A DNA stretch of 64,000 bases from an uncultured Pelagibacteraceae bacterium (GCA_902542235.1 CACBTT010000004.1:1-64000); one strand, 5' to 3'. Positions 10,252-20,918 are shown, counted from the first letter of the stretch. Numbers and translations are program-made. The notes: generated by a model not told the origin, from the letters alone.

Positions 10252-10602
10252 TTAAAATTCCATTCCATTTTTTCTTAGTGTTTCAGCAAAAATTTTAATT
10301 CTTCCATGATATTTGTAAATTCCTCTGTCAAAGTAAATTTTCTTGATATTTTTTTCATTTGCTTTTTTCGCCAGAATTTCAGCAACAATAGTGGATAATT
10401 CTGATTTGTTTTTTTTTTGTCCTTTAATGTCTTTATCTATTGATGAAGCAGAGACTAATGTAATATTTTTTAAATCATCTATTATTTGCGCACTTATATT
10501 TTTTGTAGATCTTGAAACACTTAATCTATATCTGTCTTTAGAAACATTTTTAAGTTTTTTTCTTACTCTAAATCTTTTTCTTTCGATTGTGGTTAGTCTC
10601 AT
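10252..10602 (-). CDS. rplR: 50S ribosomal protein L18
   Basis: Binds 5S rRNA together with L5 in the central protuberance. The RNA-binding beta strand [18 protein letters not shown] is near residues 26-43, and the protein ends with [20 protein letters not shown], matching the L18 signature FDRGxxxYHGR. It is 116 residues long. It shares one base with the rplF stop. Confidence 0.97.
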   Translation of the reverse strand: MRLTTIERKRFRVRKKLKNVSKDRYRLSVSRSTKNISAQIIDDLKNITLVSASSIDKDIKGQKKNKSELSTIVAEILAKKANEKNIKKIYFDRGIYKYHGRIKIFAETLRKNGMEF

Positions 10603-11141
10603 TATTTTTTCTTACCCTCTTTTCTTAAAATATATTGACCTTTTTCTTTTATGCCTTTTCCTTTATAAGGTTCGGGTGGTCTAATACTTTTGATTTGTGA
10701 AGCAACCATACCAACTTGTTGTTTATTTGATCCACTGATTTTTAATGTTGTTTGTTTTTCCACAGTTATTTTAATACCTTCTGGAATATCGTAATTAATA
10801 TCATGACTAAATCCTAGTTGCATATTTAAAACATTACTTTTTAAAGCAGCTCTGAAACCTACGCCTGTAAGTTCAAGTATTTTCTCATAACCGCTGCTTG
10901 CACCAATAATGGCATTATTAAGTAAACTTCTATTCATGCCCCATAATCTTTTAGATGTAACATCTAGTTTTTTTGGTTTTATCGATACGTCTTTACCTTC
11001 CGTAATATTAAGTTCAAACATATCTAAATCTAATTTGATTGCTTGTTTGCCAAGTGGGCCCTCTACATTTACCGTGTTACCAGATAATAAAACTTTTACT
11101 TTTTCCGGAATTGGTATGTTTATTTTTCCTATTTTAGACAT
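10602..11141 (-). CDS. rplF: 50S ribosomal protein L6
   Basis: Two repeated alpha/beta domains near the sarcin-ricin loop and factor-binding site. It starts [15 protein letters not shown], with [10 protein letters not shown] near residues 28-37. The C-terminal signature [20 protein letters not shown] is near 155-174. The length of 179 is normal. One base is shared with both rpsH and rplR. Confidence 0.97.
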   Translation of the reverse strand: MSKIGKINIPIPEKVKVLLSGNTVNVEGPLGKQAIKLDLDMFELNITEGKDVSIKPKKLDVTSKRLWGMNRSLLNNAIIGASSGYEKILELTGVGFRAALKSNVLNMQLGFSHDINYDIPEGIKITVEKQTTLKISGSNKQQVGMVASQIKSIRPPEPYKGKGIKEKGQYILRKEGKKK

Positions 11142-11533
11142 TAAAAAACCTTACAAATAATTTCACCACCCAGTTTTTTTTTTCTCGCATCAACATCTGT
11201 CATAACACCTTGGGGTGTTGATACAATTGCTATGCCAAGGCCATTATTAATCTTTGGAAGACTACTTGCGCTAGAAAAAATTCTTCTTCCTGGTTTGGAA
11301 ATTCTTTCAATAGTATTTATAACTGGACTTCCTGAGTTATATTTTAAATTAATTTCAATTGAAGGTTTTTTGTCATCATTGATTTTATAATCTATAATAT
11401 AACCCTCTGCTTTTAGCACATCTGCAATTTTAGATTTAAATTTTGATGATGGTAAAGAAACCTTACTATGATTTCTCACTTGAGCATTTTTAATTCTTGC
11501 TAACATATCGCCTATTGGATCACTTAAACTCAT
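11141..11533 (-). CDS. rpsH: 30S ribosomal protein S8
   Basis: Primary 16S-binding protein of the platform. In E. coli it is also the translational repressor of the spc operon; here that role is only inferred. It starts MSLSDPIGDMLARIKNAQ and ends with GLGIAIVSTPQGVMTDVDAR, the S8 signature region. It is 130 residues long. A 10-bp gap separates it from rpsN, one of the few real gaps in this block. Confidence 0.97.
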   Translation of the reverse strand: MSLSDPIGDMLARIKNAQVRNHSKVSLPSSKFKSKIADVLKAEGYIIDYKINDDKKPSIEINLKYNSGSPVINTIERISKPGRRIFSSASSLPKINNGLGIAIVSTPQGVMTDVDARKKKLGGEIICKVF

Positions 11534-11543
11534 ATTTTCCTTT

Positions 11544-11849
11544 CTACCAACTCGATTTTACCATTCCAGGAATCTTACCCTCTAAACCAAGTTGTCGAAG
11601 GGCTATTCTTGAAATTTTTAATTTTCGATAAACACCATGAGGTCTACCTGTAATTTGACACCTATTCATAACTCTGACCTTTGAAGAATTACGAGGTAAT
11701 TTTGATAACTTTTGTTGTGCTTTAAATCTTTCTTCTAATGATAATTTTTTATCCATTATTATTTTTTTTAGTTTCAATCTTTTTTTATAAAATTTATCTG
11801 ATAATTTTATTCTTTTATTATTCTTGTTAATTGCACTCATTTTAGCCAT
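11544..11849 (-). CDS. rpsN: 30S ribosomal protein S14 (zinc-free type)
   Basis: Small-subunit head protein. At 101 residues with no CxxC pairs it is the long, zinc-independent form. The signature RNRCQxTGRPRG appears here as [20 protein letters not shown] near residues 61-80, followed by [19 protein letters not shown] at the C-terminus. Its start overlaps the rplE stop by one base. Confidence 0.97.
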   Translation of the reverse strand: MAKMSAINKNNKRIKLSDKFYKKRLKLKKIIMDKKLSLEERFKAQQKLSKLPRNSSKVRVMNRCQITGRPHGVYRKLKISRIALRQLGLEGKIPGMVKSSW

Positions 11850-12403
11850 TAATTACTCCTTGTTTCTCTAAATGGAAAATTTAAATGTTTTAATAATTCG
11901 AAACTATGTTCAACCTTTTGAGATTTAATAACTATTGTAATGTCTAAACCTCTAATTTTGTCAACTTTATCAAAATTTACTTCTGGAAATATGATATGCT
12001 CTTTAACACCAAAGGTATAATTTCCAAATTTATCAAAACCATTGGGACTTAATCCTCTAAAATCTTTTATTCTTGGTAATGCTATATTTGTTAATCTATC
12101 TATAAATTCATACATTTTATTTTTTCTTAATGTAACCTTCAAGCCTGAATTTGTATTTTTTCTAGTTTTAAAATTTGCTATAGATTTTTTAAATTTAGTT
12201 ATTACCGGCATTTGACCAGTGATGTTCGCCATATCTTCTTGGCACGATTTTAAAATTTTCTGGTCATTTCCGTCAAGACCTAAACCCATATTTAAAACTA
12301 TTTTTTGTATTCTTGGTCCCATATATAAATTTTTATAGCCAAATTTTTTTTTCAATGTTGGCTCAATTTCTTTTGATATGGTCTGTTTTAATCTAGGTGT
12401 CAT
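11849..12403 (-). CDS. rplE: 50S ribosomal protein L5
   Basis: 5S rRNA-binding protein of the central protuberance that also contacts P-site tRNA. Seen: KIVLNMGLG near residues 34-42, the signature [18 protein letters not shown] near 59-76, and [20 protein letters not shown] near 117-136. The length of 184 is normal. It overlaps rplX and rpsN by one base each. Confidence 0.97.
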   Translation of the reverse strand: MTPRLKQTISKEIEPTLKKKFGYKNLYMGPRIQKIVLNMGLGLDGNDQKILKSCQEDMANITGQMPVITKFKKSIANFKTRKNTNSGLKVTLRKNKMYEFIDRLTNIALPRIKDFRGLSPNGFDKFGNYTFGVKEHIIFPEVNFDKVDKIRGLDITIVIKSQKVEHSFELLKHLNFPFRETRSN

Positions 12404-12642
12404 TATTTTTTAGCCTCGCTTTTATTTTTTGTATCAAAGATTGCTAAATTTGAGAGATGTATAAAGTTTTCTTTTGAAACTATTCCACCTTTCTTTTCTT
12501 TTGTAGTTTTCACATGTTTTTTTACCATGTTAATACCTTTAACTTTTGCCCTATTATTTTTTCTATCAATTTCAATGACATCACCATCTTTGTTTTTATC
12601 CTTACCGGTTAATATTTTTACTTTAATACCTTTTTTAATCAT
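12403..12642 (-). CDS. rplX: 50S ribosomal protein L24 (shortened)
   Basis: Assembly initiator protein near the exit tunnel. The KOW motif [20 protein letters not shown] spans residues 7-26, followed by [12 protein letters not shown]. At 79 residues it is clearly shorter than the roughly 100-105 usual in proteobacteria; the loss is in the C-terminal region. This fits genome streamlining, and no frameshift is needed to explain it because the ends overlap rplN and rplE by one base each. Confidence 0.95.
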   Translation of the reverse strand: MIKKGIKVKILTGKDKNKDGDVIEIDRKNNRAKVKGINMVKKHVKTTKEKKGGIVSKENFIHLSNLAIFDTKNKSEAKK

Positions 12643-13010
12643 TATAATACCTCTGGAGCCAACGAAATTATTTTCATTTGCCCTCTATTTCTTAACTCTC
12701 TAGTAACTGGCCCAAAAATCCTGGTACCTATTGGCTCCCCTTTATCATCTGTCAGAACAGCTGCATTATTATCAAATCTTACTTTTGATCCGTCATTCCT
12801 ATGAATTCCTTTTTTAACTCTAACAACAACAGCTTTATGAACCGCACCCTTTTTAACTTTTCCTTTTGGAATGGCTTCTTTAACTGCTACAACGATAGTA
12901 TCACCAATACTTGCGTATCTTCTTTTAGATCCACCTAATACTTTTATGCATTCAATTTTTTTTGCACCAGTATTATCGGCTACAAATAATTCTGTCTGAA
13001 CTTGTATCAT
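12642..13010 (-). CDS. rplN: 50S ribosomal protein L14
   Basis: Large-subunit interface protein that contacts 16S rRNA in an intersubunit bridge. It starts [18 protein letters not shown] and has the signature region [20 protein letters not shown] near residues 37-56. The 122 residues match the family exactly. Its ATG overlaps the rpsQ stop by four bases (ATGA), and its stop shares one base with the rplX start. Confidence 0.98.
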   Translation of the reverse strand: MIQVQTELFVADNTGAKKIECIKVLGGSKRRYASIGDTIVVAVKEAIPKGKVKKGAVHKAVVVRVKKGIHRNDGSKVRFDNNAAVLTDDKGEPIGTRIFGPVTRELRNRGQMKIISLAPEVL

Positions 13011-13243
13011 TTGGAAACTCCTATTACCTTAAATTTTTTCGACTTTGAGTAAGGTTTGCACTCTTGTATCGATACTTTATCACCATTTTTATATTCATTC
13101 CCTTCGTCGTGAACACTATATTTTTTTCTAGCTTTAATTACTTTTTTAAATACTGGATGTTGGTATTTTCTCTCAACTAAAACCGTTATAGTTTTATTTG
13201 GCTTATCGCTAACAACTATTCCATTTAATACTTTTTTAGGCAT
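13007..13243 (-). CDS. rpsQ: 30S ribosomal protein S17
   Basis: Primary 16S-binding protein with an OB fold. It starts [19 protein letters not shown]; the family signature appears as [18 protein letters not shown] near residues 57-74. It is 78 residues long. It overlaps rpmC by 8 bp at its start and rplN by 4 bp at its end. Confidence 0.97.
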   Translation of the reverse strand: MPKKVLNGIVVSDKPNKTITVLVERKYQHPVFKKVIKARKKYSVHDEGNEYKNGDKVSIQECKPYSKSKKFKVIGVSK

Positions 13244-13424
13244 CTTTTCTCACTACTAAGGTTTTTAATCTCGCAATATTCTTCTTTGTTTCACTTATTT
13301 TTGATGGACTTTTTATCTGACCATTAATTTTTTGAAATCTAAAGTTAAAAAGATCTTTTTTTAATTTTTCAATATCTTTCAAAGCTTGTTCTTTAGTCAT
13401 TTTCTTTATCTCACTTTTTTTCAT
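13236..13424 (-). CDS. rpmC: 50S ribosomal protein L29
   Basis: A small helical hairpin protein at the exit tunnel, part of the docking site for trigger factor and SRP. It is 62 residues, with LKKDLFNFRFQKINGQIKSP (consensus LRxELFNLRFQ..TGQL) near residues 21-40. It abuts the rplP stop with no spare base and overlaps rpsQ by 8 bp. Confidence 0.96.
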   Translation of the reverse strand: MKKSEIKKMTKEQALKDIEKLKKDLFNFRFQKINGQIKSPSKISETKKNIARLKTLVVRKDA

Positions 13425-13832
13425 TTAAATTCTCTTAATAAATTTACATTTAATTGGAAGTTTTGCCGATGCCTTGTATAAAGCCTCTCTAGCAATTTCT
13501 TCTGTTACACCGTCAACTTCAAATAAAATTCTTCCTGGTTTAACTCTGCATGCCCAAAATTCAGGTGACCCTTTTCCTTTACCCATTCTTACCTCTGTAG
13601 GTTTTTTTGATACAGGTATATTTGGAAACATTCTTGTCCAAACTCTACCTTGTCTTTTCATATGTCTAGTTAAAGCAACTCTGGCTGCCTCAATTTGTCT
13701 TGATATAATTCTTTCTGGCTGAATAGCTTTCAAACCAAAAGATCCATAATTCATCGCATTACATCTGGAAGCGTTGCCGTGAATTCTTCCTTTGTGTGCT
13801 TTTCTAAACTTTGTCCTAGTTGGTTGTAACAT
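13425..13832 (-). CDS. rplP: 50S ribosomal protein L16
   Basis: Sits between the central protuberance and the L7/L12 stalk and helps position A- and P-site tRNA. It starts [19 protein letters not shown] and has the signatures [20 protein letters not shown] near residues 63-82 and [20 protein letters not shown] near 85-104. It is 135 residues long. A 2-bp gap separates it from rpsC. Confidence 0.98.
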   Translation of the reverse strand: MLQPTRTKFRKAHKGRIHGNASRCNAMNYGSFGLKAIQPERIISRQIEAARVALTRHMKRQGRVWTRMFPNIPVSKKPTEVRMGKGKGSPEFWACRVKPGRILFEVDGVTEEIAREALYKASAKLPIKCKFIKRI

Positions 13833-13834
13833 TA

Positions 13835-14494
13835 TTATGCTTTGTTCCTTTCTTGGCTGAATTCTTTTGTAAAAATTTCTCCTTTATATATCCAAACTTT
13901 TATTCCAATTATTCCATAAGTGGTCAAAGCTTCTGCTTCAGCGTAATCAATATCTGCTCTTAATGTATGGGATGGAATGCTTCCATCTCTTAACCATTCT
14001 GTTCTTGCAATCTCGTTTCCACCAAGTCTTCCACTGCAAGAAACTTTAATTCCTTTTGCCCCTAATCTTAATGCTGATTGCATTGCTCTCTTCATTGCTC
14101 TCCTATAAGAAACACGTTTGACTAACTGTTGAGCAATGTTCTCGGCAACTAAAAATGAATTTGTCTCTGGTTTTTTAACTTCTTTAATATTTAGTACTAT
14201 TTCATTTGCGCTCAATCGTGATAATTTCCCTTTAATTTTTTCTATATCACTACCCTTTTTTCCAATTACAAATCCAGGTCTTGAAGTATAAATTGTTACA
14301 AAACATTTTTTTGCTGATCTCTCTATCATTACTTTTGAAACACCTGAATTGATAACATTTTTTTTAATGAATTCTCTAATTTTAAAATCTTCAATTAAAT
14401 AATTTCCAAAATCTTGTTTCTTTGCATACCAAACTGAATCCCATCCTCTATTGATTCCTAGTCTTAAACCTACTGGATTAACCTTTTGTCCCAT
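13835..14494 (-). CDS. rpsC: 30S ribosomal protein S3
   Basis: Lines the mRNA entry channel. It starts [20 protein letters not shown]. The KH domain carries [17 protein letters not shown] near residues 72-88, and the C-terminal domain carries [20 protein letters not shown] near 156-175. The 219 residues are typical. It overlaps rplV by 17 bp, one of the largest overlaps in the cluster. Confidence 0.98.
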   Translation of the reverse strand: MGQKVNPVGLRLGINRGWDSVWYAKKQDFGNYLIEDFKIREFIKKNVINSGVSKVMIERSAKKCFVTIYTSRPGFVIGKKGSDIEKIKGKLSRLSANEIVLNIKEVKKPETNSFLVAENIAQQLVKRVSYRRAMKRAMQSALRLGAKGIKVSCSGRLGGNEIARTEWLRDGSIPSHTLRADIDYAEAEALTTYGIIGIKVWIYKGEIFTKEFSQERNKA

Positions 14495-14873
14495 GTTCCT
14501 TCTCTTTTTGTTTCATTTGTTCACTCAAAACTATTGTTACATTTGAGTATGGTTTCATTATTTCTGCAGCTCTACCTTTAGCTCTAGCTCTAAATCTTTT
14601 CATTATTACCTGTTTTCCACAGAAAGCTTCTTTAACTACTAAATTATCAATATCGTATTGAAAATTATTTTCTGCATTAGCAACTGCAGATGAAATTGTT
14701 TTTTTAACATCTTTAGAAATTCTTTTTTCTGAGAAAGATAAATCTCTAATCGCAATTTCTACTTTTTTACCAACTATTGATTTAAGTATTGGTTTTAATT
14801 TTCTGACACTAGATCTTACGTTCTTATTTATTGATCTAACTTGTTTTAAATCTATGTCTTTTTTTGTACTCAT
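14478..14873 (-). CDS. rplV: 50S ribosomal protein L22
   Basis: Globular body on the surface with a beta hairpin lining the exit tunnel, where macrolide-resistance changes occur in other bacteria. Seen: [26 protein letters not shown] helix near residues 16-37, and the hairpin [20 protein letters not shown] near 91-110. It is 131 residues long, about 20 more than in E. coli. Its 3' end overlaps rpsC by 17 bp. Confidence 0.97.
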   Translation of the reverse strand: MSTKKDIDLKQVRSINKNVRSSVRKLKPILKSIVGKKVEIAIRDLSFSEKRISKDVKKTISSAVANAENNFQYDIDNLVVKEAFCGKQVIMKRFRARAKGRAAEIMKPYSNVTIVLSEQMKQKEKEHGTKG

Positions 14874-14875
14874 GT

Positions 14876-15184
14876 TTATTTCTTATCAGCTCCCTTAGCA
14901 CCACCCTCTACTTTTGCTTTTTTATCAGCTGGTGTATGACCAAAAAACTGCCTTGTTGGAGCAAATTCTCCAAATTTGTGTCCCACCATGTCTTCAGATA
15001 CAGTTATTGGTATAAATTTTTTACCGTTATAAATTAAAAAACTAAATCCTACGAAGTCAGGTATTATTGTAGACTTTCTAGACCAAGTTTTAATTGGTTT
15101 TTTATTAGGATCATTTTTGATCTTTTCAACTTTTTTTATTAAGCTTTCTTCAACAAACGGTCCTTTCCAAACAGATCTTGCCAT
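14876..15184 (-). CDS. rpsS: 30S ribosomal protein S19
   Basis: Head protein that forms a complex with S13 next to the A site. It starts [18 protein letters not shown] and has the signature [20 protein letters not shown] near residues 53-72, followed by [12 protein letters not shown]. It is 102 residues with a charged Lys-rich C-terminal tail, about 10 longer than in E. coli. The gaps to rplB (3 bp) and rplV (2 bp) are minimal. Confidence 0.97.
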   Translation of the reverse strand: MARSVWKGPFVEESLIKKVEKIKNDPNKKPIKTWSRKSTIIPDFVGFSFLIYNGKKFIPITVSEDMVGHKFGEFAPTRQFFGHTPADKKAKVEGGAKGADKK

Positions 15185-15187
15185 AAA

Positions 15188-16021
15188 TTAAGCTCTCTTC
15201 TTCTTTCTTCTTCTTATTATAAATTTATCAGTTCTTTTATTGTCTCTTGTTTTTAATCCTTTAGCAGATTGTCCAGTAGGAGAAACAGGATGTCTACCAC
15301 CTGCAGATTTTCCTTCACCGCCACCATGAGGGTGATCCACTGGATTTTTAACAACTCCTCTTGTATGTGGTCTTCTTCCCAACCATCTTGATCGACCAGC
15401 TTTACCAATTTTAATGTTTTTTTGATCTGGATTAGATAATACTCCAATTGTAGCCAACGCTCTTGAGTCTATTTTTCTAACTTCACCTGAAGTCATTTTT
15501 ATAATTGAGTAATTTCCATCAATACCAGATATTGTTACAGAAGAACCGGCTGCTCTTGCTATTTTTCCACCCGCACCTGGCTGGATTTCAACATTATGTA
15601 TATCAATACCTACTGGAATATCTTGTAATGGTAAACAATTTCCTATTTTAATTTCTGAAGAAGAACCATTTTGAATATGATCACCAACTTTTATTTTTTG
15701 TGGAGCAAGATAATAGAATTTCTGATTATCCTCAAATTTGACCAACATTATGTGACATGACCTGTTTGGGTCATACTCAATTCTTTCAACAATTGCCTTC
15801 ATATCGTTCTTTTTTCTATAAAAATCTATTTTTCTATATTTATGTTTATGTCCACCGCCATGATTTCGTGAAGTTATTCGACCATAATTATTTCTTCCTT
15901 TTGAAGAATAATTCGCACTTGTTAATGGCTTATAGGGTTTACCTTTCCAAAGACCCTCTCTACTTGTTAAAATAGTTCCTCTGGAAGATTTCGTATAAGG
16001 TTTGTAAGTTTTTAAAGCCAT
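15188..16021 (-). CDS. rplB: 50S ribosomal protein L2
   Basis: One of the most conserved large-subunit proteins, close to the peptidyl-transferase centre. It starts MALKTYKPYTKSSRGTI and carries the C-terminal signature NPVDHPHGGGEGKSAGGRHP near residues 222-241, whose histidine is essential for peptidyl transfer in other bacteria. The length of 277 is normal. A 3-bp gap separates it from rplW. Confidence 0.98.
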   Translation of the reverse strand: MALKTYKPYTKSSRGTILTSREGLWKGKPYKPLTSANYSSKGRNNYGRITSRNHGGGHKHKYRKIDFYRKKNDMKAIVERIEYDPNRSCHIMLVKFEDNQKFYYLAPQKIKVGDHIQNGSSSEIKIGNCLPLQDIPVGIDIHNVEIQPGAGGKIARAAGSSVTISGIDGNYSIIKMTSGEVRKIDSRALATIGVLSNPDQKNIKIGKAGRSRWLGRRPHTRGVVKNPVDHPHGGGEGKSAGGRHPVSPTGQSAKGLKTRDNKRTDKFIIRRRKKKRA

Positions 16022-16024
16022 AAT

Positions 16025-16318
16025 TTAAATACCTGTTGTTAAGTCAATATTTTGACCTTTTTTAAGAGTAATAATTGCCTTTTTAAAACCCTTTTTTTTA
16101 ACTTTTTTTCCTCTAGTGGATTTAATAAGTGTTTTTTTATTAATAATGTTAATTTTTGTTACGTTTACTTTAAAAATTTTTTCGATTGACCCTTTTAAGG
16201 TTTTTTTATTAGCACTATGAGGTACTTTAAAAACAATTTTATTTTGTTCTGACAAATTTGTTGATTTTTCAGTTACAACAGGAAATAAGATTTTATCGTA
16301 CAAGCTTAGTTTATCCAT
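16025..16318 (-). CDS. rplW: 50S ribosomal protein L23
   Basis: Exit-tunnel protein that is the main docking point for trigger factor and SRP. Seen: LYDKILFPVVTEKSTNLSEQ near residues 5-24 (consensus ...PxxTEKS), FKVPHSANKKTLKGSIEKIF near 30-49, and VTKINIINKKT. The 97 residues are normal. Its start shares one base with the rplD stop. Confidence 0.97.
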   Translation of the reverse strand: MDKLSLYDKILFPVVTEKSTNLSEQNKIVFKVPHSANKKTLKGSIEKIFKVNVTKINIINKKTLIKSTRGKKVKKKGFKKAIITLKKGQNIDLTTGI

Positions 16319-16941
16319 TATAGGTACCTTTTTTCCAATTCTTTAACTGAGCTCTCAGTAAAAATAATTTTTTTGTATTTAACTAAATCAAAAGCACTAA
16401 AATGATTTGCATCGGTTAATTTGACATTAGGGATATTTTTAGTTGACCTTAAGATATTATCTTTTGATTTTGCATCCACGATTAATAATGAGTTATTTGC
16501 ATCAAACTTTTTTAAAAGTTCAAACATTTCTTTTGTTTTTTCAATTTTTTTTCCAAAATCATCAAAAATAATTATGTTATTTAATTTATTTTTTTCAGTA
16601 ATGATTGAAGCTATACCCATTTTTTTTTCACTCTTATTCAACTTTCTAGTTTTATAATTATCCTGACCTTTTGGTCCATGAGCTATTCCTCCACCTACAA
16701 ATATTGGAGCCTTTTTACTAGAGTGTCTTGCATTACCAGTACCTTTTTGTGAGTAAATTTTGGACGTTGATCCAGTTATTTCATTTCTTTGCTTTGTCTT
16801 TGCTTTTCTACCTTTAAGGTTTGCGTTTAATTTATAGATAACACCACTCACTAATTGATTGTTAACTTTAGCACTAAAGATTTTATCTAGCACTTCTATG
16901 CTTTGTTTTTTTCCATCAATGCTTAATTTGTCTATTTTCAT
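16318..16941 (-). CDS. rplD: 50S ribosomal protein L4
   Basis: Extended loop in the exit tunnel. In E. coli L4 also represses the S10 operon; that role is only a possibility here. The loop shows KQRNEITGSTSKIYSQKGTG near residues 55-74 and ARHSSKKAPIFVGGGIAHGP near 76-95. The length of 207 is normal. The start abuts the rplC stop with no spare base. Confidence 0.97.
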   Translation of the reverse strand: MKIDKLSIDGKKQSIEVLDKIFSAKVNNQLVSGVIYKLNANLKGRKAKTKQRNEITGSTSKIYSQKGTGNARHSSKKAPIFVGGGIAHGPKGQDNYKTRKLNKSEKKMGIASIITEKNKLNNIIIFDDFGKKIEKTKEMFELLKKFDANNSLLIVDAKSKDNILRSTKNIPNVKLTDANHFSAFDLVKYKKIIFTESSVKELEKRYL

Positions 16942-17652
16942 TTATTTTTTCTTTTTATCTGCTGATTTTTTTTGTTTTTCAATTTGCTCAATTTTTTCTT
17001 CAATTGACATTCGGTTAATATTTTTGACTGATTTTCTAATTAAAACTTCTGTATTTTTTGATCCAGGAATAGAACCTTTCAAATATAGCAAATTATTTTC
17101 TTTGTCAGCTTTTATAACTTCTATGTTTTGTATTGTTCTAATTTTATCTCCCATGTGACCAGCCATTTTTTTTCCTTTGAAAACTTTACCTGGATCCTGC
17201 CTTTGTCCTGTTGAACCATGAGATCTATGAGAAATTGAAACGCCATGAGTAGCTCTTAATCCTCCAAAATTATGCCTTTTCATTGCACCTGCAAATCCTT
17301 TACCAATTGTCTTAGATTTAACATCAACAAATTTAACATTCTCAAATATTTCTAATCCAATTTCATTTCCTTCTTTGAAATTTTCAGTGCTTTTTAACCT
17401 AAACTCTTTAAGTGTTTTTTTTGGCTCTGTATTTTTTTTAGCAAAATAACCTTTCATCGCTTTAGTTAACTTTGAGTTTTTTATTTTTCCAAATCCTATT
17501 TGGACGGCGTTATATCCTCTGTTTTCTTTGTTAATAACGTTTATTACTCTTCCAGTTTCCATCTTTAACACGGTAACTGGAACAGATTGACCAGTTTTAA
17601 AAAACTCTCTAGACATACCTATTTTTTTTCCAATTAAAGCTAAATTATCCAT
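16942..17652 (-). CDS. rplC: 50S ribosomal protein L3
   Basis: An early assembly protein whose extension reaches the peptidyl-transferase centre. Seen: LIGKKIGMSREF near residues 6-17, GKGFAGAMKRHNFGGLRATH near 117-136, and STGQRQDPGKVFKGKKMAGH near 147-166. At 236 residues it is longer than the E. coli protein (about 209) because of a lysine-rich C-terminal tail (EKIEQIEKQKKSADKKKK). One base is shared with the rpsJ stop. Confidence 0.97.
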   Translation of the reverse strand: MDNLALIGKKIGMSREFFKTGQSVPVTVLKMETGRVINVINKENRGYNAVQIGFGKIKNSKLTKAMKGYFAKKNTEPKKTLKEFRLKSTENFKEGNEIGLEIFENVKFVDVKSKTIGKGFAGAMKRHNFGGLRATHGVSISHRSHGSTGQRQDPGKVFKGKKMAGHMGDKIRTIQNIEVIKADKENNLLYLKGSIPGSKNTEVLIRKSVKNINRMSIEEKIEQIEKQKKSADKKKK

Positions 17653-17960
17653 TATATTTTAATCTCCACATCTACCCCTGATGCTAAATCAAGTTTCATT
17701 AGTGCTTCAACAGTTGCAGGTGTAGGTTCAATAATATCAATTAATCTTTTGTGAGTTCTGGTTTCAAATTGTTCTCTACTTTTTTTATCAATATGTGGAG
17801 ATCTTAAAACAGTATATCTCTCTATTTTTGTTGGTAGAGGAATTGGACCTTTAATATTAGCTCCTGTTCTTTTAACAGTATTTACGATCTCTTCAGTGGA
17901 CTGATCTAAAACCTTGTTATCGTATGCTCTTAATTTTATTCTAATATTTTGTTTATCCAT
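17652..17960 (-). CDS. rpsJ: 30S ribosomal protein S10 / NusE
   Basis: Head protein of the 30S subunit and, as NusE, a partner of NusB and NusG in transcription antitermination and coupling. It starts [20 protein letters not shown] and has the signature [20 protein letters not shown] near residues 38-57. The 102 residues are normal. It follows fusA by 2 bp, so the str and S10 blocks are continuous here, with no tuf gene between them. Confidence 0.98.
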   Translation of the reverse strand: MDKQNIRIKLRAYDNKVLDQSTEEIVNTVKRTGANIKGPIPLPTKIERYTVLRSPHIDKKSREQFETRTHKRLIDIIEPTPATVEALMKLDLASGVDVEIKI

Positions 17961-17962
17961 AA

Positions 17963-20038
17963 TTAACCTGTTTTTTTGGTTACCTCATCTTGAACATTTT
18001 GTGGAACCTTGTCGTAATGATCAAAAAACATTGAATACTGAGCTCTTCCTTGTGACATAGATCTTAAACTGTTTATATAACCAAACATATTTGCTAGTGG
18101 CACCATAGCTGTTATTACTGTTGCATTGCCTCTTTGTTCCTGTGTGCTTATCTGGCCTCTCCTACTATTTAAATCACCAATCACATCTCCCATGTAATCT
18201 TCTGGAGTTACAACTTCTACTCTCATAACTGGTTCTAAAAGTTTTAAAGTCCCACGAGTACATGCTTCTTTAAAGCATTGTCTTGATGCAAGCTCGAAAG
18301 CCAATACACTAGAGTCAACATCGTGGTGTAAACCATCTAATATTGTAACTCTATAATCTATTAAAGGAAATCCAGCTAGAATTCCACCATCAGCTATTGT
18401 CTCAACACCTTTTTCTACACCAGGAATAAATTCTTTTGGTATTGCTCCACCTTTAATCTTACTTTCAATTTCTCTACCTTTGCCAGGTTCTAATGGTTCA
18501 ACTGACAATTTAACTCTAGCAAACTGTCCAGCTCCACCACTCTGTTTTTTATGTGTATAATCAAACTCGGCAGCACTGAGTATTGTTTCTCTATAAGCAA
18601 CTTGAGGAGCCCCTACATTTGCTTCAACTTTGAATTCTCTTTTCATTCTATCCACAATAATATCTAAGTGTAACTCACCCATACCTTTTATAATTGTTTG
18701 TCCCGACTCTTCATCCGACGAGACTCTAAAAGATGGATCTTCTTTAGCTAATCTTCCTAATGCTTCACCCATTTTTTCTTGATCTGCTTTTGATTTTGGC
18801 TCTACTGCTATTTCTATAACAGGATCTGGAAATTCCATTGGTTCAAGTAATACTGGTGCATCTTTGTTCGCCAATGTGTGTCCTGTTATTGTATTTTTTA
18901 ATCCAGCAAGTGCAACAATATCGCCTGCACTTGCTTCTTTAATGTCTTCTCTAGAATTAGCATGCATTAAAAGCATTCTTCCAACTCTTTCTTCTTTATC
19001 TGAAGATGTATTATAAACTCCAGTACCTGACTTGACTGTACCGGAATAAATTCTAATAAATGTGAGGCTTCCTACGAACGGATCAGTTGCTACTTTAAAT
19101 GCTAAAGCTGAAAAAGGAGCATTATCTTCAAATTTCATTTCAATTTCCTCATCAGATCCTGGTTTTGTACCCATAATAGATCCAAGATCCTCGGGACTTG
19201 GTAAATAATCTACAACGGCATCTAATAATGGTTGAACACCTTTATTTTTAAAAGCAGAACCTGTTAAAACTGGCACAAACTCAAAATTTAAACATCCTTT
19301 TCTTACACATTTAATCAAATCTTCTTGTTTTATTTCCTCTCCACCTAAATAGGCTTCCATTAGTTTTTCATCTTGTTCAACAGCTGTCTCGACTAATTCT
19401 TGTCGGTATTTATCACATGTCTCTTTAAGGTCATCTGGAATATCTTTTTCTTCCCATTCAGCACCAAGATCTTCATTTTTCCAAACAATTGCTTTCATTT
19501 TAACTAAGTCAACAACGCCTTTTAATGAAGCTTCAATTCCTATTGGTATTTGCATAACCAAAGGTTTTGCTCCAAGTCTATCCTTAATCATATCTACACA
19601 TCTGAAGAAATCTGCACCAGTTCTATCAAGTTTATTAACAAAACAAATCCTAGGAACTTTATATTTGTCAGCTTGTCTCCAAACTGTTTCAGATTGTGGT
19701 TCAACACCAGCAACACCATCAAATACTGCAACAGCACCATCTAATACTTTTAAAGACCTTTCAACCTCAATTGTAAAATCAACATGACCAGGGGTATCGA
19801 TAATATTAATTCTATGTTCTCTCCAAAAACATGTGGTTGCAGCTGATGTTATTGTAATTCCTCTTTCCTGCTCTTGCTCCATCCAATCCATTGTAGCAGC
19901 GCCATCATGCACTTCTCCGATTTTATGACTTTTACCGGTGTAATATAAAATTCTTTCTGTAGTTGTAGTTTTACCAGCATCTATATGCGCCATGATACCA
20001 ATATTTCTGTATTTGCTAAGTGTATGAGTTTTTGCCAT
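17963..20038 (-). CDS. fusA: elongation factor G
   Basis: Translocation GTPase. The G domain carries [19 protein letters not shown] near residues 17-35, DTPGHVDFT near 83-91 and NKLDRTGAD. Domains II-V follow, giving 691 residues. I start at the ATG at 20038, giving [12 protein letters not shown] as in other EF-G proteins. An upstream in-frame ATG at 20050 would add MVID but overlaps rpsG by 7 bp, and neither start has a clear Shine-Dalgarno sequence. The position after rpsL-rpsG is the standard str order. Confidence 0.97.
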   Translation of the reverse strand: MAKTHTLSKYRNIGIMAHIDAGKTTTTERILYYTGKSHKIGEVHDGAATMDWMEQEQERGITITSAATTCFWREHRINIIDTPGHVDFTIEVERSLKVLDGAVAVFDGVAGVEPQSETVWRQADKYKVPRICFVNKLDRTGADFFRCVDMIKDRLGAKPLVMQIPIGIEASLKGVVDLVKMKAIVWKNEDLGAEWEEKDIPDDLKETCDKYRQELVETAVEQDEKLMEAYLGGEEIKQEDLIKCVRKGCLNFEFVPVLTGSAFKNKGVQPLLDAVVDYLPSPEDLGSIMGTKPGSDEEIEMKFEDNAPFSALAFKVATDPFVGSLTFIRIYSGTVKSGTGVYNTSSDKEERVGRMLLMHANSREDIKEASAGDIVALAGLKNTITGHTLANKDAPVLLEPMEFPDPVIEIAVEPKSKADQEKMGEALGRLAKEDPSFRVSSDEESGQTIIKGMGELHLDIIVDRMKREFKVEANVGAPQVAYRETILSAAEFDYTHKKQSGGAGQFARVKLSVEPLEPGKGREIESKIKGGAIPKEFIPGVEKGVETIADGGILAGFPLIDYRVTILDGLHHDVDSSVLAFELASRQCFKEACTRGTLKLLEPVMRVEVVTPEDYMGDVIGDLNSRRGQISTQEQRGNATVITAMVPLANMFGYINSLRSMSQGRAQYSMFFDHYDKVPQNVQDEVTKKTG

Positions 20039-20043
20039 ATCAA

Positions 20044-20514
20044 TTACCATCTAAAATGTGCAAAAGCTTTATTGGACTCCGCCATTTTATGTGTATCTTC
20101 CTTTTTTTTAATTGCTGATCCTCTATTTTGATATGCATCAAAAATTTCATTAAATAATTTGTCAGACATTTTTTTGTCTTTTCTTTTTCTAGAAGCATCT
20201 ATAATCCATCTTAAAGCTAAAGCTTGAGATCTTTTAGCCTTTACTTCTACAGGTACTTGATATGTTGCGCCACCTACTCTCCTTGATCTAACTTCAACTG
20301 TTGGTCTAACATTGTTTATAGCATCATTAAATATTGTTAAAGGTTCATCTTTTGATTTTGATTTAATTTTATCAATGGCGTCATAAACTATTTTCTCAGC
20401 TGTAGTTTTTTTGCCATCTAACATTATTGAATTGATTAATTTTGGAATTATTACTGATTTATATTTAGGATCTACAATTGGAATTTTTTTAGGAGCTTTT
20501 CTTTTTCGAGACAT
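20044..20514 (-). CDS. rpsG: 30S ribosomal protein S7
   Basis: Assembly-initiating protein of the 30S head, at the E site. It starts [20 protein letters not shown] and has the signature [20 protein letters not shown] near residues 33-52, then [20 protein letters not shown] near 75-94. It ends [12 protein letters not shown]. The 156 residues are normal. It lies 2 bp after rpsL. Confidence 0.98.
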   Translation of the reverse strand: MSRKRKAPKKIPIVDPKYKSVIIPKLINSIMLDGKKTTAEKIVYDAIDKIKSKSKDEPLTIFNDAINNVRPTVEVRSRRVGGATYQVPVEVKAKRSQALALRWIIDASRKRKDKKMSDKLFNEIFDAYQNRGSAIKKKEDTHKMAESNKAFAHFRW

Positions 20515-20516
20515 TT

Positions 20517-20888
20517 TTATTTCCCTTTTTTCGTTCCATATAAAGAACGTCTCTGTTTTCTGTTTGCAACTCCTTGGGTATCTAAATTTCCACGAAGTAT
20601 ATGATATCTAACACCAGGTAAGTCTTTAACACGTCCACCTCTTATTAATACTACTGAGTGCTCTTGTAAATTATGTCCCTCTCCAGGAATATATGCAGTA
20701 ACTTCAAATCCATTTGATAATCTAACTCTTGCAACTTTTCTTAATGCTGAGTTTGGTTTCTTTGGTGTAGTTGTATAAACTTTTACACAAACACCTCTTT
20801 TCAAAGGTTGTTTTTGTAATGCTGGAACTTTGTTCCTAGCAATTTGTTTTTCACGTCCTTTTCTTAACAACTGGTTAATTGTTGGCAT
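20517..20888 (-). CDS. rpsL: 30S ribosomal protein S12
   Basis: Decoding-centre protein, the classic streptomycin target. It starts [14 protein letters not shown] and has [20 protein letters not shown] near residues 39-58, where the lysine of KKPNS is E. coli K42, and [13 protein letters not shown] near 91-103. It is 123 residues long. It is the first gene of the 30-gene str-S10-spc-alpha run; the promoter and leader lie at 20889-21045. Confidence 0.98.
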   Translation of the reverse strand: MPTINQLLRKGREKQIARNKVPALQKQPLKRGVCVKVYTTTPKKPNSALRKVARVRLSNGFEVTAYIPGEGHNLQEHSVVLIRGGRVKDLPGVRYHILRGNLDTQGVANRKQRRSLYGTKKGK

Positions 20889-20918
20889 AAAATTTTTATA
20901 TAAGTTTGATTTTAGATG

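Noticed and set aside
15253-15447. Minus-strand frame inside rplB, and many similar frames opposite rpoB, rpoC, fusA and purL
   Set aside because: All are shadows of conserved genes in other frames with no recognisable product or start signal.
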